A stretch of 64,000 nucleotides of DNA from Dermatemys mawii (Eukaryota; Chordata; Testudines; Dermatemydidae). The notes beneath the pieces were generated by a model. The model searched no databases and had not been told where the DNA came from. It was given only the letters and a program-made list of their open reading frames with translations. The translations under genes and the position numbers were made by a program. The DNA lies in assembly GCA_007922305.1 (NCBI GenBank), contig ML677351.1:15349790-15413789 (forward strand), in the 5' to 3' direction. Of this stretch, positions 48,001 through 61,200 are shown piece by piece (the first letter of the stretch is position 1; each line of letters starts with the position of its first letter).

Positions 48001-48010
48001 NNNNNNNNNN
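48001..48010. other. Assembly gap (10 N)
   Basis: Ten unresolved bases, a placeholder that may hide a longer missing stretch. It lies about 680 bases upstream of the 210-bp exon in transcript terms, so it does not touch the exon or its acceptor. Confidence 0.99.
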
Positions 48011-49296
48011 GAGTCATGTTGCATCTACATAGTCAACTGATTCCTCCTCTTCCCAGTCCAACTGCCCTCTATATTCAGGCTGGTCCACAGTTAGCAGTTG
48101 CGGCACTGGGAAGGATGCAGTGAGGTACCCTGAAGTTCCATAAGAGGGGAGAAGGTTCCTTCTTAAAGGGGCCACATTGCATCCAGGGGAATCTCTCAGA
48201 TGAAAGGTCAATGACTAGGGATATTGTGCCAAAAATCTCCACATGGCAATTAGGATCAGAGAGATAAAAGGGAATCTTCTCACTGATTCCAAATCCTCTC
48301 CCTCCAAATATTTAGGGAACCTATTCTGTCCTTTCCCTTTTGCAGCTACACAGGCATAGACGATTTGACCCAGCTGTCACCGCTGGGCTAGTGTCAGTCA
48401 CAAGTCAGTAGTCAGGGAGCAGAGTAATGGCTTAAAGCCAGGATCAATAGCCAAGAGACAAGCTCAGAGTTAGGGCAGGGTCAGAGATGGCTACCAGGCT
48501 GGAATCATGAGGCAAGAGTAAGGGTCAGCATTAGATTGGGGTCAGAAATTGGAAATCAGCAAGTGGCGCGAAGCCTGAAGTCACAAAACCCTGCAGAGCT
48601 GCCCAGACAACTTCCTGGAGCACTCTCCATGGTTAAATAGTGACCATGGGCCAATCAGAAGGCCCTAGGGTCCTGTGACTCTGGACCTTTTGGGTGGTGC
48701 TTCCTGCAGTGCCTAATCTCCACATTGCTCTTTGGATGTGGCTCTGCATGGCCTCCCAGTGATGATGTCAGCTGCCCCTACACCTGGATTCTAGTCTTGT
48801 GGATCCTTACAAGAATTCTTATAACTACTTTTACAACTACTGAACATATAAGACTGGAGTCACCTAGGCCTGGCCAAGGATCAGTGTCAAGAACTCATAT
48901 ACATCAGTTCTCCACCCACAGAACAGATGTAGGTTAGTCTGACCGCACTCCTCCATCCCAACATACTCAAACATCCCCTGTTGGCCAGAACATGTCTAGA
49001 ACTGAACTTTAGATATCCCAGTATCTTTAGACTCCTACCCTTCATTAGCACTGCTGACTCTTCTACCTCCACCACCTCCCTGGGAATCCAGGTTCAAAAT
49101 CTCAGACTTGTCTGTGACACCTCCGGGTCTCACTCTAAAAATCACAAAATGTCATCCTTTCCCTACTCCTAAGTATCTGGACAGTGTCTAGATAATGACT
49201 TTTCTTAAAATGTACCTTCTTTATACTCGCCACATTCTAATATAACTGAAATGCCTATGATAAAATTCATATTGTTCTACTGACAATCCAACTACA

Positions 49297-49600
49297 TCTC
49301 CTGATCCTTGAATCCCTTTATTAACTTTCTGTTGTACTGCATCAAGTTCAAGCTTCTAATCACCAACTTCCAATCTCTTCGTAGTTTCATATCTGTCTAC
49401 ATTTTGTCTCTAATTTCACACTTCTTTCCCTCTCACTCAATATGTTCCTCCCAAATCCTCTCCAACAACTTCTCCCCTTTTCCCTTTCCACACTTGGCTG
49501 TTCATCTCATTTCATGCTGCCTCACACTTGGAACAGTCTTCCTCTTCCTGTCAGCTAAACATCCTTCCTCTTCCAAATCCTTCCTTAATCTCTTCTTTTG
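49297..49600 (+). mobile_element. L2-like LINE remnant
   Basis: The phrases tcaagttcaagcttctaatc, ccaacttccaatctcttc and ccttccttaatctcttc follow the order seen at the C-terminal end of L2 open reading frame 2. The same type of sequence is at 59990-60375. Very diverged. Confidence 0.5.
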
Positions 49601-50215
49601 CATTGAATTACATGCCAATTTTATTCCCTTGCTATCTTTGAACTGCTGTTTTCCCCACATATCGTACTTGTCTGTCTGACGTAAGCTGACCGGGATAGAT
49701 CCCTGGGCCAAGTCATCCCTTGAGCAATTCAGCTGAGTCAATGAAGTTATACAAGGTAAGAACTTGGCCCTCTCCCCCAAGTCTTATGCGTTTGTAAATC
49801 TCTAGGCGCACGTGAGAGTCAACACAACCCTCTGGCAACTTTCCCACATGTCTTGCTTCATTTAAGTGTCCTAAGGAGACATAAAACACTACCTATCACA
49901 CATCTGAATGATACAGTGGTTGTTATCCAGGGCTTAGTTCCAATTCCCAGGGCTTAGATATGCAATGCACTTTTGATATGATTCCCATCTGGCTGCTGAG
50001 GGAATTTATCAGCACTGGCAACAATTTAGATCACAGTGAAGTTGTTCAGTTCCGTCAAATTTTTAAACAGGCTTTACCAAATAAACTTTTATCATCAGCT
50101 GAGGATATATCTAATGTCTGCCTGGTCCTGCATGTATAGCAGTGAATCTTAGTGCACTTAAAGTGTTAGAGTCTGGTGGAGAGGATCAGTTATCTCAACA
50201 AAAATATCCCTCTCA

Positions 50216-50395
50216 GACGGTTTACACAAGAAGCGCCACGTTGGCACAGTGCATTGGAAGAACGTCTCCTGCTGACATAGCACTGGTGTGGACAGCATTT
50301 TGGTCGCTATAACTTGCAGTGCTTAGTGGGGTGTCTTTTTCACACCCCTAAGTGACGTAAGTTAGAATGATTTATGCAGTAGTGTAGACAGGCCT
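50216..50395. mobile_element. Small terminal-inverted-repeat element
   Basis: The left end gacggtttacacaag and the right end gtagtgtagacaggcc are related inverted ends. The middle shows aagtgacgtaagttagaatg, a pattern of a common turtle small DNA element. Boundaries are approximate. Confidence 0.5.
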
Positions 50396-52679
50396 TCAAG
50401 TAAGCTTCTTTCTTATCAAGGTCTTGTTCCTTAAAAGTTTTCAGAATGTGCTAGATACAGCCAGAGAAAACAAGTACGGTATTTTACTTAGCCAAAAAAC
50501 CATCAAAGCCTAAAATTTGCGTATAGCTCAGCCCTTTGCCAACTAAACACACACACACAAATCTGCTTCTGCACGAGCATTCTCCATTTTGAGCACCAAG
50601 AAACTGTTTTTGTAGCATTTTTTGTATTGCTTTTGAGATCCTTCGGCTCTGTCCTCAGTTCTCACTGGTTACTCTTCCCTGTACATCTGAGTGAGCTCTA
50701 AACACTGAGTTAATGTTCTACTTTCCAAAAAGCAAATAAGATTTGACACAAGTATATAATGATACCTGATTGCAAGTGACAAAGATTTTATTTCAGTTTT
50801 AATTGATTATATATTTGAAGTCAATAGCTAGTTTATCAGGAACTAGTAGGCCCAATTTATATCGTATTGGCTGTTGACAGGTTCTTTACATCATTGGACA
50901 TGAAACCCAACCTCCCTTTGCTATAGTGTATTTGTTATTATTTTACTAAGCATTGTACTAAGCTCAAAGCACTTTACACAAATTCCTCAAAAATCACACT
51001 GCAACTAGGTATTACACAGACATGTAATTCATGTTTTCATCATTATGTGGCCAGCACTCAGATTTTTATTACTGTCATTGAATTACGTCAGCTGTCAACT
51101 TCTTTAGTGAACAGGATTCCATAAAATGGATACCAAATAATTTCATACAACATAATAGAAATTACTTTAGTTCATTTTAAACAGTGCTGAATGATACTGT
51201 TTAACAATAGCTCCAAGTGCATCTTCCAGTATTATATGCTCGTTTATTAAGCCACCAGAACAGACTAGCTATGTGTATCTTTTTTTTATAGCAACAGACT
51301 GTGTTATCTGTAGTAATGCTTAGACTGGAAATAAAATGCCAACAGTTGCCCAGTAGTCTCAACTGTTCCCCTCCCCCTTCTCAAATAAAGCAGTAATAAG
51401 CCAGGGATCTGACAACCCTTTACCCTTCCTTCTGCCCCCATCCCTAAAGCACTTGTCTCTAGAACACAGCTACTGCAGAATGCTCAGCACATATTTTTAT
51501 ACAATTGTTTCAACACCACTACTGATTTAAAATCTTTACATTGGGTCCCCTTAAGACTCCATATCCCTTTGAATTTTTGTTATTGTACATATTAATTACT
51601 AAATTATTTTTGTACTCCAGATCATTAGACATATGACCTTTGTCACTAAATGGGCAGAATATTTACAATGGTTGTCATTTGAAACAATCTGTTCTTTCAG
51701 CAGAACATAACTATGGTGTCTGTGGGTAAATGTTGGCTCTACAATGGCAACTATGGTAGTTTGTTCTACCCCATGGATGATGGGACAGTATGTAACTAAA
51801 CTTGATTGTGGCATTTATTTCCAGCTCAATTTTTAAATGCCCAATCTGTTTTTTGGTTCAGAGAGAGAAAAATTGTTGCCTTAACAGTCCCTAAAATCCC
51901 TACAAAAGGTACTGAAATGCTGCCTTTTTCCTACTGGGAAAGGAGTGCACCTCCAATAAATAAAAGTGCAAGTGCATGTTGCCTGTGAAGGGAAAAGAGA
52001 GAGTATTAGTTATGAGCTTTAATGTTGTTGTCTCTCTTGCTGCAGATAAATAAGAAAGGGGACCATTAAATTTAGCAATGGCATGTGGCCTCTTTTCCCC
52101 AAAGATGACTTTCTGACTAGTGAGGCCAGATTAGATGGATTTACAACATGTACTTTACAACTTCATTTTATAGAACTCTCCATTTTTCTCTTTCCCTCCC
52201 CTTTCCCCAATGTTATTTAATGTAGGCTTCTACTGCAGCATCTAACCTCTAGCTGACAGGAAGGGTGAGGTTGATGGCAAAGCTGCTCTGGGAATTATAT
52301 AATAATGGCTGCTGCCTCCAAGAGCAATATACTCAGAGACTTCTTCCCTTCAGAAACTTATCTTTCACTTCTCTTAGCCTCTACTAGACTTGCTTTGGGG
52401 AATTAAAGTTTGGTAATAAATCCTGGCCTTATAGTTTACAGTACAGTCTGCTACTGTTTATGCATCAAGATAGCTAAACAAATTATTTCTATATAGTCTT
52501 TAAAAACACTTTTTTGAGGAAGAGGATTAATGGTTTTATGGTGCTTTGGTACATGACTCTTCTCAGTATTGAAATCTAGCTTTTTCTATGACCATTTATT
52601 GTATTACAGTGAAAGAGAAAACAATGGCATAGGCTTCTAAGCAGGAGCAGGGACCTTTCAGAAAGAGGTACTACACAAA

Positions 52680-53691
52680 AATGAGGAAGTTAGTTAAACA
52701 GAAATTTAAAGGTACAGTGCCAAAAGTGAAATTCCTGCAAGCTGCATGGAAACTGTTTAAAGATACCATAATAGAGGCTCAACTTAAGTGTATACCCCAA
52801 ATTAAAACACATAGGAAGAGAAACAAAAAAAGTGCCATCGTGGTTAAACAACAAAGTAAAAGAAGCAGTGAGAGACAAAAAGGCAGCCTTTAAAAAAATG
52901 GAAGTTAAATCCTAGTGAGGAAAATAGAAAGAAGCATAAGCTCTAGAAAATGACGTGTAGATATATAATCAGGAAGGCCAAAAAAGGATTTGAAGATCAG
53001 CTAGCCAAAGACAGAAAATATCACATTGCCGCTATATAAATGCCTAGTATGTCCACATCTTGAATACTGCATACAGATGTGGTTGCCCCATCTCAAAAAA
53101 GATATATTAGAATTGGAAAAGGTTCAGAAAAGGGCAACAAAAATGATTAGGGGTATGGAATGGCTTCCATATGAGGAACAATTAATAAGACTGGTACTTT
53201 TCAGCTTGGAAAAGAAATGACTAAGTGGGGATATGATAGAGGTCTATAAAATCATGATTGGTGTGGAGAAAGTAAGTAAGGAATGTTATTTACTCCTTCT
53301 CATAACACAAGAGCTCGGGAGTCAACAAATGAAATTAATAGGCAGCAGGTTTAAAACAAACAAAAGGAAGTATTTGTTCACACAACATACAGTCAACAAG
53401 GATTTCCCAGAGGATGTTGTGAGGATCAAGACTATAACAGGGTTAAAAAAAGAACTAGGTAAATTCATGGAGGATAGGTCCACAATGGATATAAGCCACA
53501 ATGGGCAGGGATGGTGTCCCTAGCCTCTGTTTGCAAGAAGCTGGAAATGGGAGACAAGGGATAGATCACTTGATGATTACCTGTTCTGTTCACTCCCTCT
53601 GGGGCATCTGGCTTCAGCCACTGTCAGAAGATGGGATGTTGGGTTATATGGACCTTTGGTCTGATCCAGTATGGTTGTTCTTATGTTCATG
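52680..53691 (+). mobile_element. CR1 LINE, two parts of ORF2 and the 3' end
   Basis: CR1 LINEs copy themselves through ORF2 (endonuclease plus reverse transcriptase). Here 52681-52985 looks like the stretch just before the RT (ESWQLFKD-type reading as AAWKLFKDTIIEAQLK). Then at about 53025 it jumps to the C-terminal end: YKCLVCPHLEYCIQMWLPH, LEKVQKRATKMIRG and LFSLEKK. Nearly all of the RT is deleted between them. The 3' end reads ggacctttggtctgatccag and ttatgttcatg. It aligns, reversed, with the CR1 at 7389-7815. Confidence 0.85.
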
Positions 53692-53875
53692 ATTTACAAG
53701 TACGCATGAAGGCCATAGTTTTACAAGAAAACAAATAAAATAAGGGCCAGATTATTCTTCTCCAAATGGAATGAACTCTGATCTGACCGAAAAGGAAGGT
53801 GGGAGTGCCAGCTTTGCTGCATCATTGAAGCCCACCCAAGGAGGCAATGTGCGGCTTGAGTATCAAAGGCTTTCA

Positions 53876-54108
53876 GGGTACGTCTACACAGCAATTAAAA
53901 ACCTGCAGGTTGCCTGAGACAGCTGACTTGGGGTCACAGAAGGCAGGGTAAGGGGCTCTAATTGCAATGTAGATGTTTGGTGGACCCTCCTCCCTTACAG
54001 TAGGAACATCTACGCCACAGTTAAACAGCCTCTTGGCCTGAGTCCTGCAAGCCTGAGTCAGCTGATGTGGGCCAGCTGTGGGTGTCTAACTGCAGTGTAG
54101 ACATACCC
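53876..54108. mobile_element. Palindromic MITE flanked by TCA
   Basis: The left end gggtacgtctacac and the right end gtgtagacataccc are inverted repeats, bounded on each side by TCA (53873-53875 and 54109-54111). Much of the element is self-complementary (tctaattgcaatgtagatg against catctacgccacagttaaac). No coding sequence. It shares ends with 21244-21527. Confidence 0.78.
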
Positions 54109-54111
54109 TCA

Positions 54112-55427
54112 GTGGCCAGGAGCAGAAGAGCCGATATCCATGGCATTCTGCTTTCATAAGCATCAGAAGACTGGATTATCCACTGCCCCCTTCACTATGT
54201 GTACTCACTTAAAGTAGGGACCAATGGGTATTAGATGCTACCAAAGCAGAATGACAGTGTTTACAACTGTTTTGCATCACCAAGATGAACACTCATAACT
54301 AAGGATACTTGAAGCACCCTGTACCTAATCTGAGATAGAAAATGGAGTTTGGCACTGGTGAAGGGGTGCCTGGACAAGAACTAGTGGTGCCGGAGGAGCA
54401 GGATGGAGAGTCTGACCAGTGTGTAATCAGAAGATTCCCTTCCTTGTACATCTCTGGGAGGCACACAACTGGGACGCTGCAACCCTTGACCTCTCCCCAG
54501 AATCCCATACTCTTCCCTCTTTAGGGAACAGTTACATAAAAATGCAGCAAGGCAAACCTTAAAGAATTGCTTGGCCCCACCCCCCATAACCTCCTCCCAG
54601 GGGAATCCCTACAGGATTGGAATGGAAGAGTGAGACAATGCACCACAATGAAATGCAAATAGATTACTAGTATAATCAGGCCTTTTAAAGAACAATTTAT
54701 CGTACAAAGGAATTTAACTAGAACTCTGATCTGATTTAATGTTGCTGTGTTCCAATTTGCTATATCAATGCACTAATTATTGATTAGTGCATTTCAAAAA
54801 CCTAATGGAAATAAAATACAGTAGTTAAGATTAGCTACTCTGCACCTGGAGAAAAACTACACAGGTAGCTAGGGAAGCAAAATAAAACTTTTCTGAGGGA
54901 GGGTTTCTAATTTATTTTACAGGGTTGTAGAGTTCTTAGCCAATCATAAATATAAACAAATCCCAAATGTCAATCTCTGAGTACATTTCTTTTGTGAAGC
55001 TTAAATCTTTAAAATGAACAGACAATCTCTAACCACAGAACAGTGCAAAGTCTGGAGCTTCTCTACCTCTAACATTTCCCATTCTGACTTCTAAGCAGCA
55101 AAAACTCTCATGAACATGTAAGTCCATTCAATCTATTTCTTACTGTTCTAATCCTAACTAGGCTCTGTTGCACTCAGTTGCTTCAGGCAGGGTGGTTCTG
55201 CTAGCTGGGACTTTGAAACAAACTGATGGATTATAACTCAACAACCCCATGCTACCATTTGACCCCACAGAACACAGCTTAGACACCCCATTGGGGAAGA
55301 GGCGAGTCAAGGATGTGAGGCCCTTCTCAGGAGGCACCAAAAGACATACACCCGCTGTCACAACCATCTGACAGACTGTGCTGAGGAAAAAGTTGCTATA
55401 GGAAGTAACGTGGTTCACTAACTAGGG
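54112..55427. other. Plain intron
   Basis: No gene or repeat recognised. The open frames of 60-86 codons show no motifs. Confidence 0.5.
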
Positions 55428-55630
55428 TATTGGAGTGGGAGCCAGCCCCTATATTCTATTTCTGGCTCTGTCACTGACCTGATATGTGATCTTGGCCAAG
55501 GCACTTCATTTCTGTTTCCCCATCTGTAAAATGGGTATAATACCTCATTCTTAAAGCCCATGAGAGTTGTTACTGCTGATTAATGAATTGAGGGCCTGTG
55601 TGATATCTCACTGATCCTTTGGAAAGGATG
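55428..55630 (+). mobile_element. MIR/CORE-SINE
   Basis: The order tattggagtgggagccag, tctggctctgtcactgacct, gatcttggccaaggcactt, ccccatctgtaaaatggg is the tRNA-derived body and CORE of a MIR-type SINE. It is well preserved. Confidence 0.88.
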
Positions 55631-55874
55631 ATGTCAAAGAAAATGAGCCATGGAGTTACCAAAACTGGTAGGTTTCTGCAGTGATGTGCCAGCCTCTAAA
55701 GGTTTTCTTGTTCCCATCCTATTTATTATAATCCTCTCCTTAAACCTCTTCAAATCTTCTTTGTTCCATACCAGCAAGCCTGAGCAAGACTCCCTTTTGG
55801 TCAAAAGCCCCCACCTTCCATTTATCCATACTGGGTACTCATAGCCTCTATCAACAAAGCATCTTAGCATCTTT

Positions 55875-56062
55875 TAATTTGTTTCTTTTCACAACACCCT
55901 GGTAAGGTAGGAAGGTGCTATTATTATCATTTTACTGATGAGCAGCTGACACACAAAGTGGCTTGCCCACAGTCTCACACATAGTCTGTAGTGGAGCAGG
56001 AAAGTATAACTGGTTCCCCCAGTCCTGGACTAGCACTGTAATCACTGGACCATCATTCCTCT
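55875..56062 (-). mobile_element. MIR/CORE-SINE, minus strand
   Basis: cattttactgatgagcagct, gtggcttgcccacagtctca, actggttcccccagtcctgg and gtaatcactggaccatc are the reverse complement of the same SINE type as at 55428. The two lie about 245 bases apart in opposite orientation. Confidence 0.82.
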
Positions 56063-56291
56063 CTAGTCATGGATCACTTTCTCCATCAGGAGCTCTGTAG
56101 TCTTTTCTCTACTAGCAGGATACTCTAAGGTGGAAGCTCCAAATTCCATTTCAGAAGAGGCAGGTGACAGAAATGGGGCCACATACCCTCTCTTCACTGG
56201 CTAATGCTGGCACTGGTCCAAATCTGAAAGTCTGTATCCATTTTTTGCTCAGCTGATTTAAAGGAATTTGACCTGAGTAAGAAAATGAATT

Positions 56292-56914
56292 CAGGGTTGC
56301 CAGGCATCCAGTTTTCAACTGGAACACCTAGTCGAAAAGGGATCTTGGTGACTCCAGTCATTGCCACTGACTGGGCTACTAAAAGTCCAGTCAGCGGTGC
56401 AGCGGGGTAAGGCTCCATGTGGCTCTTGTAAGTGGCCAGTATGTCCAGCTCCTAGGCTTAGGGGTCGCTATGGGGGCTCTATGTGCTGCCCCCCACCCTG
56501 AGTGCCGGCTCAGCACCTCCCATTGTCTGGGAACCATGGAGCCCCCTAGCTCCTCTGCCTAGGAGCTGGACATGCTGACCACTTTTGGGACCCACCTGAG
56601 GTAAGTGCTGCCAAGAGCCCAAACCATAAGCCCCCTCCCACACCTAAACTCCCTCCCAGAGATCGTACCCCCTCCCTGAGCCCCCTCATATACCTCAAAG
56701 CCTTCATCCCCAGGACCACCCCAGAGCTCGCACCTCCAGACAGAGCCCTCACCCTGTCCCACACCGCAACCCCAGCCTGGTGAAAGTGAGTGAGGGTGAG
56801 GAGGAGTGAGCGATCGAGGACAGGGGGATGGAGTGAGTGGGGGCTGGGCCAGGCCTCGGGAAGGGGCAGTGCAAGTGTGTTTGGTTTTGTGCAGTTAGAA
56901 AGTTGGCAACCCTA
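56292..56914. mobile_element. hAT-like element with 8-bp target duplication
   Basis: Ends cagggttgcc and ggcaaccc(t/a) are inverted repeats. Flanks aatgaatt (56284-56291) and aatgaata (56915-56922) match at seven of eight bases. The C-rich interior holds short repeats like gagccccctcat and ggagctggacatgctg. There is no transposase. This creates long open frames on the minus strand that are not genes. Confidence 0.82.
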
Positions 56915-58299
56915 AATGAATATGGACTTTAGGTTTGAGACCACTGTGCTCTGGGGGTTCCCCACTACTGAAACTTGAAAGTTGACTGCCTGCCTTAAAA
57001 GCCAAAGCTCTCTCCCATGTATGAGATTTAAACAGAGGCAACATGCCCCAATGGTAAGGAAGCCAGATTGATGATCAATGGAGTGGAATTTTTATTTCTT
57101 CTTATAAGTTTGAGTTTGGTTTATAAGTTAGGTTTGGGCATAGTTCCAAATTTAGGTCAGTCCTTTTGTAAGATCAGGGGAAAGAACCTGAATTTAATTA
57201 ATAAATTTAACTTTTAAATTTGGGAGATTAATTTGCACACATGTTACAAGAGAGGTGATACTATGCTTATCAGTACTATCTAATCTATTACAGTGAGATG
57301 GGGGAGAAAAGGAAAACTATAGCAAGTCAGGATCTGAGAGGAGGGTATTGTCTTAAAATCCATGTATCTTGGGCAATTTAGGGTGTGTGGTGCTTTGAAC
57401 ACATTGCTGAGAGGAGTTAAAATGAATATGTCCTTTAATTAAATAACCTTACTGAATCTGCTATCATTAGTTGATTCCCATTCATTAAATGCACAGCTGA
57501 ATCAGCTTTCAAAATTATGAATGTTTGTGTACTGTGCAGTGTGGCAAGGCACCTCTCCCACCTTGCCAGGGTCAGTGCTTTTCCCCCTCTGGCAGTTGGA
57601 GGCTTGGAATAAATCAACCCCACTTCAGACACTATTTGTTTTCCCATTTGGGGCTTAGTTCTGAATATTTTTGAGGTAGGCCTCAGGACAGGCTCAAGAG
57701 TGCTCCTCCATCAAACAAATGAAACAAATACATATCACAAACAAAGGTGAATACCTGTTCCTATGCCATCTCTAGGTGTGGCCTGGGGATAAGGTGTGCA
57801 GCCTTATTATTGACCCGGGGTGCCAATCCTGCCCCTAAACAGGCACTCAGTTAGGTAATTTCTCCTGTAGGGAAGAGGGCAGCCTTCTCCCTTGGAGAAG
57901 CCTTTCTCCCTGCTGCCACTAGCTCTGCAGCAGCATCTCTGTCCTCTCTTTGAGAAGGTCTTAATTGGACTCAGGTGTCCCTAGTAAACATAAGATAACC
58001 TTTTCGTCAGCTTATTGGAAAAGAATCTGTATCATTTTACAGCTGATATACTTGCAGTCTACTACTCTCTTGCAGCTGTCCAGCCAGACTTTGTCATGAC
58101 ATATTTCAGGAACATAAGATGCATATGTGTGTGTGTCTCTCTCTCTTTCATATGTATGTATTTTTGAGTCTGCTGTCTATTTCATATAAGCCTCTATGTG
58201 GTACTTAAGGTATTGGTTTAGACCTAGCAAACCCTTAAGAGTTTGGAACCATCTTTCTCCCTGTGTGATACCAAAGCAACATGAAGAAGACTGATTTTG
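56915..58299. other. Plain intron
   Basis: No gene or named repeat. A TG/TC dinucleotide run lies at about 58123-58148. Confidence 0.5.
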
Positions 58300-58590
58300 C
58301 ATTTAAGACTGTGAACTGGGACTTAGGTGATCTGGGTTCAGTTCCCAATTCTGCCACCCACATTCTTTCTCTATGACCTTAGGCAAGTCACTTATTTTAT
58401 AGATGGGAAACTACAGCACGGGGATGAAGATAATATTTACTTTCTCCCACCTTTTGTTTGTCTTGTCTGTGTAGATTGCAAGCTCTTTGGGGGTAAGAAC
58501 TGTCTTACTATGTATTTACTATGTGCCTAGCACAATGGGGCCCCAATGGAGATAGGGACATTTAGGTTCTACTGAAATACAAGTAACAGA
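58300..58590 (+). mobile_element. MIR/CORE-SINE, full-length type
   Basis: tctgggttcagttcccaatt, gaccttaggcaagtcactta, gattgcaagctctttggggg, actatgtgcctagcacaatg and ggccccaatggagatagg follow the complete MIR-type SINE, including its 3' LINE-like tail. Confidence 0.86.
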
Positions 58591-59989
58591 ACTAAAGCTA
58601 AAAATTCTCTGGTTTAAGAGCAAGGGCTGATGGCAGGATGTCTTCCATGAAGGTCTTTAAATTCTGGAGTTCTCTTTCCACATTGGTCCATCAGAGCTCC
58701 CATACGCTGACTTTCAGGGACTAATAACATTTTTTTCAGGTTTTGGAGAAGGGCTGGTTTGAGGGATGTGGTGGTAACATGCAGGGTAGCATTTTTGGAG
58801 GAGCTCGTTCTATGATGGGGGATAGTCTTATAATTTGGATTTTTATCCTTTGGCTGAATATAAGAATGCCCAGAGCTGTAAAAAGGAACTCTTTTAAATA
58901 TTAAGAAATATAGATGTTCTGAATTTCTTCCAGATCTTGCCACATGAAAGAGTCTTTGTAAATGTAAAAATGTATTATGATTTAGAGATAAACTCTCTCT
59001 GTACTTCTTTGAATCTTCACAAAAGCATTTCAAAGTTTAGACTTAAGAAATCTGCAGGAAGTAACTATTTTTAATGTAGCAAACTGATTTCTTTTTAAAT
59101 TTGATACTGGCAGTCATTTGCTTTGATAATTATTAACAGGAATTCCAATGAAATATCTACAATGCTTTCAGATGCTGATTATTTAAAATCCTGTCAAAAG
59201 ACATTTTTAAATAATAAACTAAATCTGCAGTGAGAAAGAAAGCTGAAAAATAATATACTCAGAAAACAGCTGCAGAAAATAATGACTAGCACATTCCCAA
59301 ACATTTTGCCTAAAAATATATTTGGTACAGTGTGAACATCATTGCTCCATAATAACCTCATAATTTTGATGATCTCAGCTTCTCACATAGTACTCTAAGT
59401 GCATATCAAGAATAGCTCATTAGATTCTACAGCTGTGCAGAGAAAGGTAACTGTGTGGAGGATTTCAGTATTTGAAATTGGGTTTCACCCTGATTCAGAA
59501 CAAGACCCCAAAATTTCAAAGTTCTCCACAAAACAGAATGGAGTCCCAACTCAGAGAGACAAACTGGTTGGAAGTCCAGGGGTCCCCAACTCAGAGGCAG
59601 TCTGTCAGGTGATTGACAATGAGCCAGTGAGGTAAGCTGCTGGGAAACCAGGTGGAGGAGTGCCTGGCAGAGTCATTTTGAAACCTGCCTGCATTTCCCA
59701 AGGAACTTTGTCTGTGAAACAGACAACTTCTGATCGTCAACTTCTGATGAAAGATTGTTACATGTGAATTTTTCTGACCATTTCTAGTAGATACAGCATA
59801 GTGTTATCCAATCTTGATGGAGTAGAGGGTGAGGAAAAAATAGAGGGGAATTATTAAAATGGAAGGCAAAAATACATAAAAGCATCTTCAGTAATGGCTC
59901 AATAATGCTTTTAAGGTAAAACTCTCTTCCCTCCAGACACCTCATCTTTTCCTTTATTGACTATTACCACTCTCCCCACTTCCTTGCCT
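58591..59989. other. Plain intron
   Basis: No gene recognised. About 59460-59760 may be a decayed interspersed repeat, with phrases such as cctgcatttcccaaggaact, but I cannot name it. Confidence 0.4.
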
Positions 59990-60375
59990 TCCTCTCAGAA
60001 ACCTCAATCCTGTCATGGTCCATTCAAAATACAGTTGCTAATATCATCACCTTTGCCTGTTATTCTGATTACATCACCCCATCTTTGAATCCCTCCGTTG
60101 GCTGCCTCTTCGCCACTGCATTGTCACATTCAAGCTTCTTGCACTTGCTTTTTCTAGCCACTCACCTCTCTGCCTCTTCCTGCTTATCTGCTCCTACATC
60201 ATACCAAGCCACGCCCTCAGTGTTGCCAGGTTTGACCCTCAGCCTTTACATTTTCCCACAAATATCTTCACACTTTCTTCCACCTCACCCCATATACATG
60301 GATTGCCCATTTCACACCAGTCCACCAAGCCAGTTAGCCTCTCCTCCTCCGAAACTCACTTCAAGACCTAATTTT
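59990..60375 (+). mobile_element. L2-like LINE remnant
   Basis: gattacatcaccccatcttt, gaatccctccgttggctgcc and cacattcaagcttcttgcac match the C-terminal coding part of L2 ORF2 (the region with the H-W-L-P motif). It overlaps a 185-codon open frame at 60085-60642 that is not a gene. Confidence 0.65.
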
Positions 60376-61200
60376 ATCATGATGGCAACTAATAATAGTA
60401 AGATAGATGGTCAGTGTGGCTTGCTGATATATATACATGTAAGACAAATTTTAAATAATTTATATAGCTATCCTGAAATGGTAGGCTCCCTGCCAGTTTT
60501 GAGGGGTCTCTTAATGGAGGCTGGGCTTAAAGTGAGTGTATTTTCACAAGCGGTGCAGAGTTCCAGAGCCCTCTACTCATGTTGGCAGAGGTCCCATATG
60601 ACCTTGGGGGCAGCACTTTCTTCCTTCCACCTCACAGATTAAAATCATATTCAAATACAAACAATTTCACATGCTTTCTACATCCCTTCCTTAATATTCA
60701 CAGGGTGACCTTTAGGGGAAAAAGGTTAGTGCAGAGACAGTTAACCAGTGAACTGTTTTCTAATTCAATTTGTTAAATGCAAGAAACTATAACTAATTAT
60801 AAATCAATTACCAACCCTGCTGTATACTTCCCCAAGCAAAAAATTATAACAAAGTATTTCTAAAAGTGATTGAGCAAAATGAACAGCTTCCATAAGGCAA
60901 GGCATTTGCGTTTCAATTTATCTTTTCCTTCATAATAGCACCATTTGAAATACATTTTGCTAAATATAGGAACTGCCCTTGTAGAAGAAATCAATTCTAT
61001 TCTTAAGTTTAAATCTTCTTTTTTCCAGTTATGCTCTAATGTATCACTGTACCTAAGAAATGTATCCTGGGGAAAATGCTCCTATTCTTCACTAAAAAAC
61101 CATGAATAACATTATGTAAAAATTAATTTATGATAAATGATTTAAAATCTTAACCTAGGATGGCTTCTTATTCAAATGTCATCAGAAAATGACACCTCAC

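Larger units (their letters stand above)
47321..61200 (-). other. EPHA6: EPHA6 intron between kinase exons
   Basis: The intron runs from the GTGAGG donor at 61200 to the cag acceptor at 47321, 13,880 bases. It includes a CR1 copy, two L2 remnants (one near 49.3-49.6 kb, one near 60 kb), MIR SINEs, small DNA elements and a 10-base gap. I saw no other exon in it. About 48380-48735 has degenerate gggtcag-type repetition, and 48735-49295 and 50400-52670 hold nothing I recognise. Confidence 0.85.

Noticed and set aside
60085..60642. Open frame of 185 codons
   Set aside because: The first half is an L2-like remnant in a shifted reading and the rest is intron.
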